From: an uncultured Eubacteriales bacterium
Lineage (GTDB): Bacteria; Bacillota; Clostridia; Oscillospirales; Oscillospiraceae
Reading direction: 5' to 3'
NCBI GenBank assembly: GCA_902475515.1
Contig: CABSAB010000110.1
Location: forward strand, 1-5,652
DNA: 5,652 bases
The position numbers and the translations under genes are program-made. Of this stretch, positions 1 to 5,246 are shown piece after piece; the first letter of the stretch is position 1, and each line of letters starts with the position of its first letter. The notes under the pieces are model-generated. The model was not told the origin of the DNA, did not search any database, and was given only the letters and a program-made list of their open reading frames with translations.

Positions 1-440
1 GCCGCTTTGCACAGCTTTTTAAAGAAAAGGCCGATAAAGTGATGGTGAAAAACACGACCCTCTATCCGCAGGTGCCGGATATGCTGGAACGTATGCACCG
101 CAGAGGACTCAAGACAGCTATCGTCACAACGAAATATCATATTCGGATCGAACAGATTCTTGCGGCCAACGGCATTTCCCATTTGGTTGACGCTATCATC
201 GGCGCCGATGATGTTGCCCAGCCCAAACCCGATCCGGAGGGCATTTTAATGCTTCGGGAACAATTCCACGTTCCCTGTTCCGATATGCTCTATGTGGGAG
301 ACAGCATTGTGGACGCACAGGCCTCCGCCGCTGCCGGGGTGGAATTTATCGCCGTTTTGACTGGAACTACCCCTGCGGAGGCGTTTGCGGAATATCCATG
401 CACCGGCATATTGAATACTGTTTCTTCGTTAAACCTGTGA
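1..440 (+). CDS. HAD-family phosphatase (Gph/PpaX-like), 5'-truncated by window edge
   Basis: This is the C-terminal two thirds of a haloacid-dehalogenase-superfamily phosphatase. The frame is open from base 3 with no stop before the left edge, so the GTG/ATG at 39-44 is most likely internal. The nucleophile DxD motif and most of the cap domain would lie outside the window. Visible HAD signatures are motif II (AIVTTK, with its Thr), the motif III lysine in KPDP, and motif IV in GDSIVDAQASAAAG, whose Asp residues bind Mg2+. The spacing and the phrase GDS-x-x-D-x-x-A-x-x-AG fit the phosphoglycolate phosphatase / pyrophosphatase PpaX branch. These cytoplasmic enzymes hydrolyse small phosphoesters or pyrophosphate, but the true substrate cannot be read from this fragment. 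The gene runs towards ilvE and ends just before a shared terminator. Its base composition looks somewhat less GC-rich than that of the genes to the right, by eye only. Confidence 0.88.
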   Translation, partial: RFAQLFKEKADKVMVKNTTLYPQVPDMLERMHRRGLKTAIVTTKYHIRIEQILAANGISHLVDAIIGADDVAQPKPDPEGILMLREQFHVPCSDMLYVGDSIVDAQASAAAGVEFIAVLTGTTPAEAFAEYPCTGILNTVSSLNL

Positions 441-455
441 TTCCCGGCACAAGCG

Positions 456-493
456 AAAACACCCCCAGACCATAATGGTCTGAGGGTGTTTTT
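456..493. terminator. Bidirectional intrinsic terminator between HAD gene and ilvE
   Basis: Arms at 458-471 (aacacccccagacc) and 477-490 (ggtctgagggtgtt) form a 14-bp stem with one C/A mismatch and a 5-nt loop. The stem is followed by TTTTT (489-493) on the plus strand and preceded by AAAA (456-459), which gives TTTT on the minus strand. It lies 15 nt after the HAD stop and about 5 nt after the ilvE stop, so it can end both convergent transcripts. Confidence 0.9.
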
Positions 494-497
494 GATA

Positions 498-1565
498 TCA
501 GCAGACGATCTGGCTCCAGCCGTAGGGGTCTTCGATCTTGCCCCACTGGATACCCGTGAGGGTGTCGTAGAGTTCCTGGGTCACAGGGCCGATCTTTCCG
601 CCGGAGACGGTATAGTTCTCGCCCCGGTAGCTGAGCATGCCGATAGGAGAAACCACGGCGGCGGTGCCGGAACCGAAGGCCTCCTCCAGAGAGCCGTCCT
701 TTGCGGCGGCGATGAGCTCGTCCACACTCAGGCGGCGCTCCTCCACCTCATAGCCCTTATCCCGCAACAGCTGCAGGCAGCTCTTTCGGGTGATGCCCGG
801 CAGGATGGAGCCGTTGAGCTCGGGGGTGACGATCTTTCCATTGATCTTAAACAGGACGTTCATGGCGCCCACTTCTTCGATATACTTCCGCTCCACGCCG
901 TCGAGCCACAGGACCTGGGAGAAGCCTTTCTCCTCTGCCCGCTCGCCGGCCCGGAGAGAACCCGCGTAGTTGCCGCCGCACTTGGTAAAGCCCGTGCCGC
1001 CGCGGACCGCGCGGACATCCTCCTCCTCGATCATGATATCCACCGGCGCAAGGCCTGTGGCATAGTAGGGGCCAACAGGGCTGAGGATGACTGCAAACTG
1101 ATAGGTGTGGGACGCATGGACGCCGATGTGGTTGTCCGTGGCGAAAATGAAGGGCCGGATATACAAAGAGGTGTTGGGGGCGGAGGGCACCCAGTCCTTT
1201 TCCAGCGCCACAAGCTGTTTCACCGCTTCCACGCAGAAGTCCACATCCACCTTGGGGATGCTCATACGCTCGGCGGAGTCATTCAGGCGCTTGAAGTTCT
1301 CCTCGGGACGGAACAGGCGGATGTTCCCCTTGTCATCCCGGTAGGCCTTCATCCCCTCGAAGATCTCCTGGGCATAGTGCAGCACCATGCAGGCCGGGTC
1401 GATCTGGAAGGGCGCATAGGGAACGATCCGGGGATCGTGCCAGCCCTGCTCGGTATCGTAGTTCATCAGGAACATATGGTCCGTGGTGATGACGCCAAAG
1501 GGAATATCCGGGCCCACAGGCTTGGGCTTATGCGTCGTTGAGAGCGTCACAGAAATTTTATCCAT
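498..1565 (-). CDS. ilvE: Branched-chain amino acid aminotransferase
   Basis: This 355-residue protein matches the length and sequence of the class IV (D-amino-acid-aminotransferase fold) branched-chain aminotransferases of the larger, eukaryote-like BCAT type. It transfers the amino group between Leu, Ile or Val and 2-oxoglutarate using PLP in the cytoplasm. This is the last step of their synthesis or the first step of their breakdown. Visible landmarks are FEGMKAY (residues 69-75), the PLP-binding lysine K195 in GFTKCGGNYAGSL, the EEVGAMN stretch (230-236) whose Glu faces the PLP ring nitrogen, and the LPGITR segment (255-260). The ATG at 1563-1565 is chosen because GGAGG (1575-1579) sits 9 nt upstream; another ATG 5 nt upstream is out of frame. 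It has its own promoter and terminator, so it is probably monocistronic. No T-box or leader attenuator fits in its roughly 30-nt leader. Confidence 0.96.
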   Translation of the reverse strand: MDKISVTLSTTHKPKPVGPDIPFGVITTDHMFLMNYDTEQGWHDPRIVPYAPFQIDPACMVLHYAQEIFEGMKAYRDDKGNIRLFRPEENFKRLNDSAERMSIPKVDVDFCVEAVKQLVALEKDWVPSAPNTSLYIRPFIFATDNHIGVHASHTYQFAVILSPVGPYYATGLAPVDIMIEEEDVRAVRGGTGFTKCGGNYAGSLRAGERAEEKGFSQVLWLDGVERKYIEEVGAMNVLFKINGKIVTPELNGSILPGITRKSCLQLLRDKGYEVEERRLSVDELIAAAKDGSLEEAFGSGTAAVVSPIGMLSYRGENYTVSGGKIGPVTQELYDTLTGIQWGKIEDPYGWSQIVC

Positions 1566-1574
1566 TGCATTCGA

Positions 1575-1579
1575 CCTCC
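1575..1579 (-). promoter_or_regulatory. Ribosome binding site of ilvE
   Basis: Minus-strand GGAGG lies 9 nt before the ATG at 1565. It fixes the ilvE start against an out-of-frame ATG 5 nt upstream. Confidence 0.85.
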
Positions 1580-1601
1580 ATTAAACGGTTTCATTGTTTC
1601 T

Positions 1602-1630
1602 ATTATAGCAACCCGTCTGACGGGGCGCAA
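1602..1630 (-). promoter_or_regulatory. ilvE promoter, sigma-A type with extended -10
   Basis: On the minus strand the -35 box TTGCGC (1625-1630) is separated by 17 nt from a consensus TATAAT -10 box (1602-1607). The -10 box is preceded by TGC, giving an extended -10 (TGnTATAAT). Predicted transcription starts near 1595, leaving about 30 nt of leader before the ATG. The spacer contains a perfect palindrome (1612-1624), listed separately. Confidence 0.8.
1612..1624. promoter_or_regulatory. Palindrome in ilvE promoter spacer, possible operator
   Basis: CCCGTC-T-GACGGG has 6-bp perfect arms around a single central base. It fills 13 of the 17 spacer positions between the -35 and -10 boxes of ilvE. 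A dimeric repressor or a MerR-type activator bound here would act directly on the promoter. No known family is matched by this site, and no regulator gene lies in the window. The role is inferred from position and symmetry only. Confidence 0.35.
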
Positions 1631-1691
1631 GGGAAAATCCTCCGGTTTTTTACTGATTTACTGGATTAAATTCCGTCATTGTGACAGAGAA

Positions 1692-1725
1692 CCCCCGAAC
1701 CGGGCATTTTTTGCCGGTACGGGGG
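1692..1725 (-). terminator. Probable intrinsic terminator downstream of agcS
   Basis: Arms 1692-1703 (cccccgaaccgg) and 1714-1725 (ccggtacggggg) pair over 12 bp with one central mismatch, around a loop that reads A-rich on the minus strand. It begins 26 nt after the agcS stop. The minus-strand tail (TTCTCTGT) is a poor U-tract, while the plus-strand tail is TTTT, so efficiency on the minus strand is uncertain. Confidence 0.6.
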
Positions 1726-1751
1726 CTGTTTTATAAGAGAGGGATCGAAGC

Positions 1752-3263
1752 TTACTCGGCCATTTCTGCCGTCTCCGCCTCGGCAATCTCCTTGGCATGC
1801 TGCGCCTGGATATCCGGGAACACGGAGAGCATAGGCTCCTCGTCCTTGCCGCGGAGCTTGCGGTTGACATAATTCCTTGTGCACTTGGCCACCACAGGAG
1901 ACAGCACCAGCACACCGATGAGGTTCGGGAGCATCATCAGGCCGTTAAAGGTGTCGGAGATGTCCCAGGCCAACTGAGCCTTCATCAGGGAACCCAGCAG
2001 AACGATCAGCACGAACAGCACCCGGTAGGGGATCACAGCCTTCTCGCCGAACAGATAACGGCAGGCAGTGGTGCCGTAGTGGCTCCAGCCCAGTACGGTG
2101 GAATAGGCGAACAGCAGAATCGCAATGGCGATGAACGCCGCACCCGCGGGGCCGAAGGTCATCCGGAACGCCTCGCTCATAAGGGAGCTGGATTCCACCG
2201 CTTCCCCGGCAGCGCTCAGCATGCCCGTGGACAGGTCCACCAGGCCGGAGCTCAGAATGGTCAGCGCAGTCAGGGTGCAGACGATGATGGTATCCGCAAA
2301 GACCTCGAAGATGCCCCACATGCCCTGACGTACAGGCTCCTTGACATTGGAGCTGGAGTGGACCATAACAGAGGAGCCCAGGCCCGCCTCGTTGGAGAAC
2401 ACGCCACGCTTGAAGCCCATCTTCATAGCCAGGGCAATGCCCGCACCGACACCGCCGCCGGCCACAGCCTGGACGGAGAACGCACACTTAAAAATCGCCG
2501 CAAACATGGCCGGGACAGTGGCAATATGCATGAAAATGATCACCAAAGTGCCCACCAGGTACAGCACTACCATAAAGGGAACGATCTTCTCGGTGATGCT
2601 GGCAATGCGCTTCAGGCCGCCCAGAATCACGGCGCCCACAGCGATCACCAGGAAAATACCCGTGGCGATGGTGGGGATGCCGAAGGCCGACTCCACATTG
2701 GAGACCATGGAGTTCACCTGGCTCATATTGCCGATGCCGAAAGAGGCAAGCAGGCAGAAGAAGGAAAACAGTACCGCCAGGACCGCGCCCAGGGTCTTGC
2801 AGTTCTTCTTGGCGCCCAAGCCGTCGCGCAGGTAGTACATGGCGCCGCCATGCCATTCGCCCTTTTCGTCCTTGCGGCGGTAGAGGATGCCCAGAACATT
2901 TTCGGAGAAGTTGGTCATCATACCGAAGAAGGCGATAAGCCACATCCAGAACACGGCGCCTGCGCCGCCCACGGCAATGGCGCCTGCCACACCCACGATG
3001 TTGCCGGTGCCCACGGTGGCCGCAAGAGCGGTACACAGGGACTGGAACTGGGAGATGGACCTATCCTCGGTATGTCCGGTGACGTGCTTATCCTTAAAGA
3101 TCGCGCCGATGGTATTCTTGATCCAGTGGCCGATGTGGCCCACCTGGAAGAACTTTGTCAGGCAGGTCATCAGGATGCCCACAAAGCCCAGAAGCACCAG
3201 CGCAGGCCATCCCCAAACAACATTGTTGATGGCGCTGTTGACTTTTGTGATGATATCCAGCAT
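1752..3263 (-). CDS. agcS: Sodium:alanine/glycine symporter, AgcS family
   Basis: This 503-residue integral membrane protein belongs to the alanine or glycine:cation symporter family, which imports Ala or Gly with Na+ (or H+). Family hallmarks are the SLCTALAATVGTGNIVGVAG block (residues 75-94), GGAMYYL (139-145), RGVFSNEAGLGSS (286-298), and WGIFEVFADTIIVCTLTALTIL (316-337). About ten to eleven hydrophobic spans are visible, for example around residues 19-36, 100-117, 158-178, 199-216, 226-246, 262-282, 320-338, 372-391, 412-426 and 440-460. The tail is acidic and cytosolic-looking (AEAETAEMAE). Length is normal for the family. The ATG at 3263 is preferred over the adjacent in-frame TTG at 3266 because AGGAG (3273-3277) lies 9 nt before it. 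A glycine riboswitch and terminator in the leader strongly suggest that glycine is a physiological substrate and that excess glycine represses expression. It appears to be transcribed alone. Confidence 0.95.
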   Translation of the reverse strand: MLDIITKVNSAINNVVWGWPALVLLGFVGILMTCLTKFFQVGHIGHWIKNTIGAIFKDKHVTGHTEDRSISQFQSLCTALAATVGTGNIVGVAGAIAVGGAGAVFWMWLIAFFGMMTNFSENVLGILYRRKDEKGEWHGGAMYYLRDGLGAKKNCKTLGAVLAVLFSFFCLLASFGIGNMSQVNSMVSNVESAFGIPTIATGIFLVIAVGAVILGGLKRIASITEKIVPFMVVLYLVGTLVIIFMHIATVPAMFAAIFKCAFSVQAVAGGGVGAGIALAMKMGFKRGVFSNEAGLGSSVMVHSSSNVKEPVRQGMWGIFEVFADTIIVCTLTALTILSSGLVDLSTGMLSAAGEAVESSSLMSEAFRMTFGPAGAAFIAIAILLFAYSTVLGWSHYGTTACRYLFGEKAVIPYRVLFVLIVLLGSLMKAQLAWDISDTFNGLMMLPNLIGVLVLSPVVAKCTRNYVNRKLRGKDEEPMLSVFPDIQAQHAKEIAEAETAEMAE

Positions 3264-3272
3264 CAATTTTCA

Positions 3273-3277
3273 CTCCT
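3273..3277 (-). promoter_or_regulatory. Ribosome binding site of agcS
   Basis: Minus-strand AGGAG lies 9 nt before the ATG at 3263 and 6 nt before an in-frame TTG at 3266. The ATG is the more likely start. The site lies outside the terminator hairpin, so control appears transcriptional rather than by sequestering this site. Confidence 0.75.
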
Positions 3278-3298
3278 ACTTAAATTTCCTCTGCAAAC

Positions 3299-3329
3299 AA
3301 AAAGCGGACGAGCCGGGAGGCCCATCCGC
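3299..3329 (-). terminator. Intrinsic terminator of the glycine riboswitch expression platform
   Basis: On the minus strand, GCGGATGGGCC (3319-3329) pairs with GGCTCGTCCGC (3304-3314) over 11 bp with two G-U wobbles and a 4-nt loop. It is followed at once by TTTTT (3299-3303) and then GTTT. It lies between the aptamer and the agcS ribosome binding site, which is the standard place for a regulated terminator. Its 3' arm can instead pair with the 3' strand of aptamer helix P1. Confidence 0.88.
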
Positions 3330-3353
3330 ACAAAAGAACACAAAATCAGAAAC

Positions 3354-3434
3354 GCTCTGTCCTTTTGCCTGAGAGATTGCGGCGTGACCGCCGATTGCCC
3401 CTTCGGCACCCACACAGGTGGGATTCTCCAGAGT
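3354..3434 (-). ncRNA. Glycine riboswitch aptamer in agcS leader
   Basis: The minus strand carries hallmark glycine-aptamer sequences in order: CTCTGGAGA, GTGCCGAAGGGGCAA and CTCTCAGGCAAAAGGACAG. The secondary structure fits: P1 is CTCTG (3429-3433) with CAGAG (3355-3359), the P2 side is GAGA with TCTC, and two internal hairpins close perfectly, CCCAC-CTGT-GTGGG and GGCG-GTCA-CGCC. These elements define the GcvT/glycine riboswitch class, which often controls glycine cleavage genes and AgcS-type transporters. The aptamer directly precedes a terminator and agcS, so glycine most likely lowers transporter expression. This is the only complete aptamer; the expected partner is reduced to the stem-loop just upstream. 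Confidence 0.95.
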
Positions 3435-3483
3435 GCGGTTCCCGGACAGTTGCCCATGGAGCTTCTACCCGCTTCATCCCGCA
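3434..3483 (-). ncRNA. Degenerate first glycine aptamer ('ghost' stem-loop)
   Basis: Immediately 5' of the complete aptamer on the minus strand, TGCGG (3479-3483) pairs with CCGCA (3434-3438) and encloses about 40 nt. Inside are fragments that resemble glycine-aptamer sequence: CTCCATGGGCAA (compare CCGAAGGGGCAA) and CCGGGAAC (compare GGGAA before CTCTCAGGCA). The CTCTCAGGCAAAAGG block needed for glycine binding is absent. Singlet glycine riboswitches are known to carry such 'ghost' stem-loops that dock on the working aptamer. Assignment to this category is by resemblance and position. Confidence 0.6.
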
Positions 3484-3517
3484 CGGTATTCGATTGTCGC
3501 AGAAATTTGATGCCGTG

Positions 3518-3546
3518 ATTGTAACATAAGTATGAACAGGATGCAA
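3518..3546 (-). promoter_or_regulatory. Promoter of the riboswitch-agcS transcript
   Basis: On the minus strand the -10 box TACAAT (3518-3523) is preceded by TGT, giving an extended -10 (TGnTACAAT). A weak -35 box TTGCAT (3541-3546) lies 17 nt upstream. A better -35 match, TTGACT, lies 5 nt further up but at a 22-nt spacing. Transcription would start near 3511, about 28 nt before the first riboswitch stem. Confidence 0.65.
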
Positions 3547-3632
3547 GTCAATCCGGCAAAATTTCTTCCGAAATGGCGAAATTGACCGGAAAATCGCCAG
3601 AATTGCATCATTTTGAAGAGATATCTTCAAAA
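3547..3632. repeat. Cluster of inverted repeats between SDR terminator and agcS promoter
   Basis: Three perfect inverted repeats involve this gene-free stretch. TTTTGAAG (3611-3618) pairs with CTTCAAAA (3625-3632). TGGCGA (3574-3579) pairs with TCGCCA (3594-3599). A long-range 10-bp pair joins GTCAATCCGG (3547-3556) to CCGGATTGAC (3641-3650) inside the terminator. No open reading frame or known RNA family is recognised here. It may be secondary termination structure or a protein-binding region upstream of the agcS promoter. Confidence 0.5.
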
Positions 3633-3666
3633 AATCCGGACCGGATTGACGCTCCGGACCGGATTT
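3629..3666 (-). terminator. Intrinsic terminator of the MBL-SDR operon
   Basis: On the minus strand, AAATCCGGTCCGG (3654-3666) pairs with CCGGTCCGGATTT (3632-3644) over 13 positions with one T-T mismatch and a 9-nt loop, followed by six Ts (3629-3634). It starts 10 nt after the SDR stop codon. Both arms contain the same plus-strand 13-mer, TCCGGACCGGATT (3635-3647 and 3653-3665), because each arm is itself nearly palindromic. Confidence 0.88.
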
Positions 3667-3676
3667 CCTGCAAATT

Positions 3677-4507
3677 TTAGTAGCCCACCGCTGTAGAACC
3701 GCCGTCGATGACCAGCACCTGTCCAGTGGTGTTCTCACTGAGCTCACTGAGGAGGAACAGCGCCATGCCCGCGATCTCCTCCGGGTCCGAAAGCCGACCG
3801 GAGGGCACGCCGGTGGTAGGTCCGCCGCCGGGGCCGGGTCCTCCGGGGCCATCCGGACCGCCCGGTCCTCCAGGTCCGCCAGGGCCGGGCTGCGCGCCAT
3901 CCGGCATATGCACCCCGGCAGTGGCGGACATCACGCCGCCGGGTGCAATGACATTGGCCCGGATCTTGTTCCCGGCCCATTCCACCGCCGCCTGCATGGT
4001 CAAGGCCACCACAGCCCCCTTGCTGGCGGAATAGTGGGCAGAGCACATGGGCGGCGTCATGCCGCGGATTCCCGCCATGGAGGCGATATTCACGATAGCG
4101 CCGAAGTTCTGCGGGATCATGGACTGCTTCACGCACTGCTGCATCATGAAAAACAGCCCCTTGGCATTGGTATTCATGACCCGGTCCCACTCCTCGGGCT
4201 TCAGGTCCACGCCGGGACCTCCGGCCATGATGCCCGCCGCCTGGATCAAAAAGCGGATCTCGCCCAAGTCCGTGCGGATTCTCTCCACCACACCGGGGAT
4301 CACATCCACATCGGATACGTCCAGGGCATAGGCCTTCACGTCGCCGCTGTCTGCAAGCATTTCGGCCGCTTTTTGGATCTTCTCAGGATTGCGGCCGATC
4401 ATGGCAACTTTCGCGCCGCTTTCCGCCATGAGCTTGGCACAGGTGAAACCGATGCCGGAACCGGCGCCGGTGACTACACAGACCTGGCCGTCAAAACGAA
4501 TGTTCAT
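3677..4507 (-). CDS. SDR-family NAD(P)-dependent oxidoreductase with Gly/Pro-rich insertion
   Basis: This 276-residue protein is a classical short-chain dehydrogenase/reductase with a cytoplasmic Rossmann fold. It has the cofactor motif TGAGSGIG (residues 13-20), D63 in LDVSD near the adenine, catalytic N114, S143, and Y159/K163 in YSASK, the PG motif (189-190), and a C-terminal GQVLVIDGG (262-270). The usual NNAG motif reads QAAG (89-92). Between the PG motif and GRLSDPEEIAG (from 237) lies a tract of about 26 residues made almost only of Gly and Pro (205-230). This is the substrate-lid region, which appears some 20 residues longer than typical. The ATG at 4507 has AGGAGG (4514-4519) 6 nt upstream; that site overlaps the TAG stop of the MBL gene, suggesting translational coupling. 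The SDR family interconverts alcohols and ketones, but the substrate is not identifiable. Confidence 0.92.
   Translation of the reverse strand: MNIRFDGQVCVVTGAGSGIGFTCAKLMAESGAKVAMIGRNPEKIQKAAEMLADSGDVKAYALDVSDVDVIPGVVERIRTDLGEIRFLIQAAGIMAGGPGVDLKPEEWDRVMNTNAKGLFFMMQQCVKQSMIPQNFGAIVNIASMAGIRGMTPPMCSAHYSASKGAVVALTMQAAVEWAGNKIRANVIAPGGVMSATAGVHMPDGAQPGPGGPGGPGGPDGPGGPGPGGGPTTGVPSGRLSDPEEIAGMALFLLSELSENTTGQVLVIDGGSTAVGY
3818..3895 (-). repeat. Low-complexity Gly/Pro-coding tract inside the SDR gene
   Basis: Residues 205-230 of the SDR are encoded by imperfect repeats of GG-CCN-GG(N) units that translate to runs of PGG, PGP and PDG. The DNA is very GC-rich and of low complexity, so it could change in length by slippage. 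The reading frame is kept through the tract and the conserved SDR C-terminus follows. Confidence 0.8.
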
Positions 4508-4513
4508 AAATTA

Positions 4514-4519
4514 CCTCCT
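4514..4519 (-). promoter_or_regulatory. Ribosome binding site of the SDR gene overlapping the MBL stop codon
   Basis: Minus-strand AGGAGG lies 6 nt before the SDR ATG (4505-4507). The MBL stop codon TAG occupies 4518-4520, so the two overlap by two bases, a common arrangement for coupled translation. Confidence 0.8.
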
Positions 4520-5225
4520 AGCAATACAGAATACTGCACTTCCCAACCGTATAGGTATCGGGCTGGGTTCCATCAGGCATGGGTGGCATGGGCATGTCGG
4601 ACACGCTTGGAGCCAGTGTTCCATCCAGCGCCCCATCCACCGCCGCCATCAAAGACGGCAGCACAGTCAGGGACACCGGGCAGGTGTTGTGGCAGGGATA
4701 GATGGTGTCAAAGCCGCCCAGTGCCTGGATCTTATCCAGGGTTTTTCGGTATGTATGGACGTCCCGGTGGTCTCCAAAGAGAAACACAGGGCCGTAGGAG
4801 ACCGTATCCCCGGAAAAGAGGATGCGGTTTTCCCGGTCCAGCAGGCTGATGCTGCCGGGGGTATGGCCCGGGGTCTCCACCACCTGGAGCACACGGCCGC
4901 CCAGGTCAAAGGCGGATGCCTCCGTGACCGGGTGGAGCTTTGCCGTCAGCTCCGGGCGGAACCGGCGGATGATCTCAAACTCCGCCGGATGGGCATAGAT
5001 ATCGGAAAACAGGCTGTCGTTGGCCGTATGGTCTCCATCGCCGTGGGTGTGCAGGACCAAAAGCGGCAGATCCGTGATCTCCCGAATCATCGCCGCAAGA
5101 TCGCAGGGCTCCGCACCGGTATCCAGGAGCATAGCCCGCTGAGATCCCACGATGAGGAAACAGCGCACCATCTCCTGGTCAATGCTGTAGACCCCGGAGC
5201 TGATTTTTTGGATCGTGGTATTCAT
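4518..5225 (-). CDS. Metallo-beta-lactamase-fold hydrolase with HxDxDH metal motif
   Basis: This 235-residue protein has the layout of a small glyoxalase II-like MBL-fold hydrolase (cytoplasmic, no signal peptide). Metal-site residues in order: LHTHGDGDH with H61, D63, D65 and H66; H121 in ETPGHTPGS; the bridging D140 in FSGD; and H179 in YPCHN. The canonical motif is HxHxDH, but here the second His is Asp (D63, codon GAT at 5037-5039). All other ligands are kept, so the protein is probably an active di-metal enzyme. Asp/Glu ligands at this position suggest a change in metal preference, as in flavodiiron proteins (HxExDH). The C-terminus has a Met/Pro-rich segment (211-217) and two cysteines (230, 235). 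The ATG at 5225 has GGGAG (5233-5237) 7 nt upstream. It starts 21 nt after purL and lies 10 nt before the SDR gene. The substrate is unknown. Confidence 0.9.
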   Translation of the reverse strand: MNTTIQKISSGVYSIDQEMVRCFLIVGSQRAMLLDTGAEPCDLAAMIREITDLPLLVLHTHGDGDHTANDSLFSDIYAHPAEFEIIRRFRPELTAKLHPVTEASAFDLGGRVLQVVETPGHTPGSISLLDRENRILFSGDTVSYGPVFLFGDHRDVHTYRKTLDKIQALGGFDTIYPCHNTCPVSLTVLPSLMAAVDGALDGTLAPSVSDMPMPPMPDGTQPDTYTVGKCSILYC

Positions 5226-5246
5226 GTGATCTCTCCCATCCGGTCT

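Noticed and set aside
39..440. HAD protein starting at the GTG/ATG at 39-44
   Set aside because: The frame stays open to the left edge and the residues before it continue naturally, while the protein would lack the catalytic DxD. The start is therefore outside the window.
486..1541. 351-codon plus-strand open frame antisense to ilvE
   Set aside because: It starts inside the terminator hairpin, shows no domain, and mirrors a clear branched-chain aminotransferase on the other strand.
1635..1680. Imperfect TACTG(G)ATT direct repeats upstream of ilvE
   Set aside because: The units are short, imperfect and AT-rich, and lie upstream of the promoter without symmetry or matching copies elsewhere in the window; likely chance.
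1797..3518. 573-codon plus-strand open frame antisense to agcS
   Set aside because: It is rich in His, Gly, Ala and Gln with no recognisable domain, and runs across the agcS coding strand, the riboswitch and its terminator. The agcS frame has a clear family match. This is a shadow of GC-rich codon use.
3818..3895. Gly/Pro tract as a frameshift product or a separate collagen-like protein
   Set aside because: The SDR frame is uninterrupted and conserved family motifs occur on both sides in the same frame, so the tract is an internal segment.
3908..4849. Plus-strand open frame of 313 codons across the SDR and MBL genes
   Set aside because: It spans two well-supported minus-strand genes and their junction, with low-complexity composition and no family resemblance.
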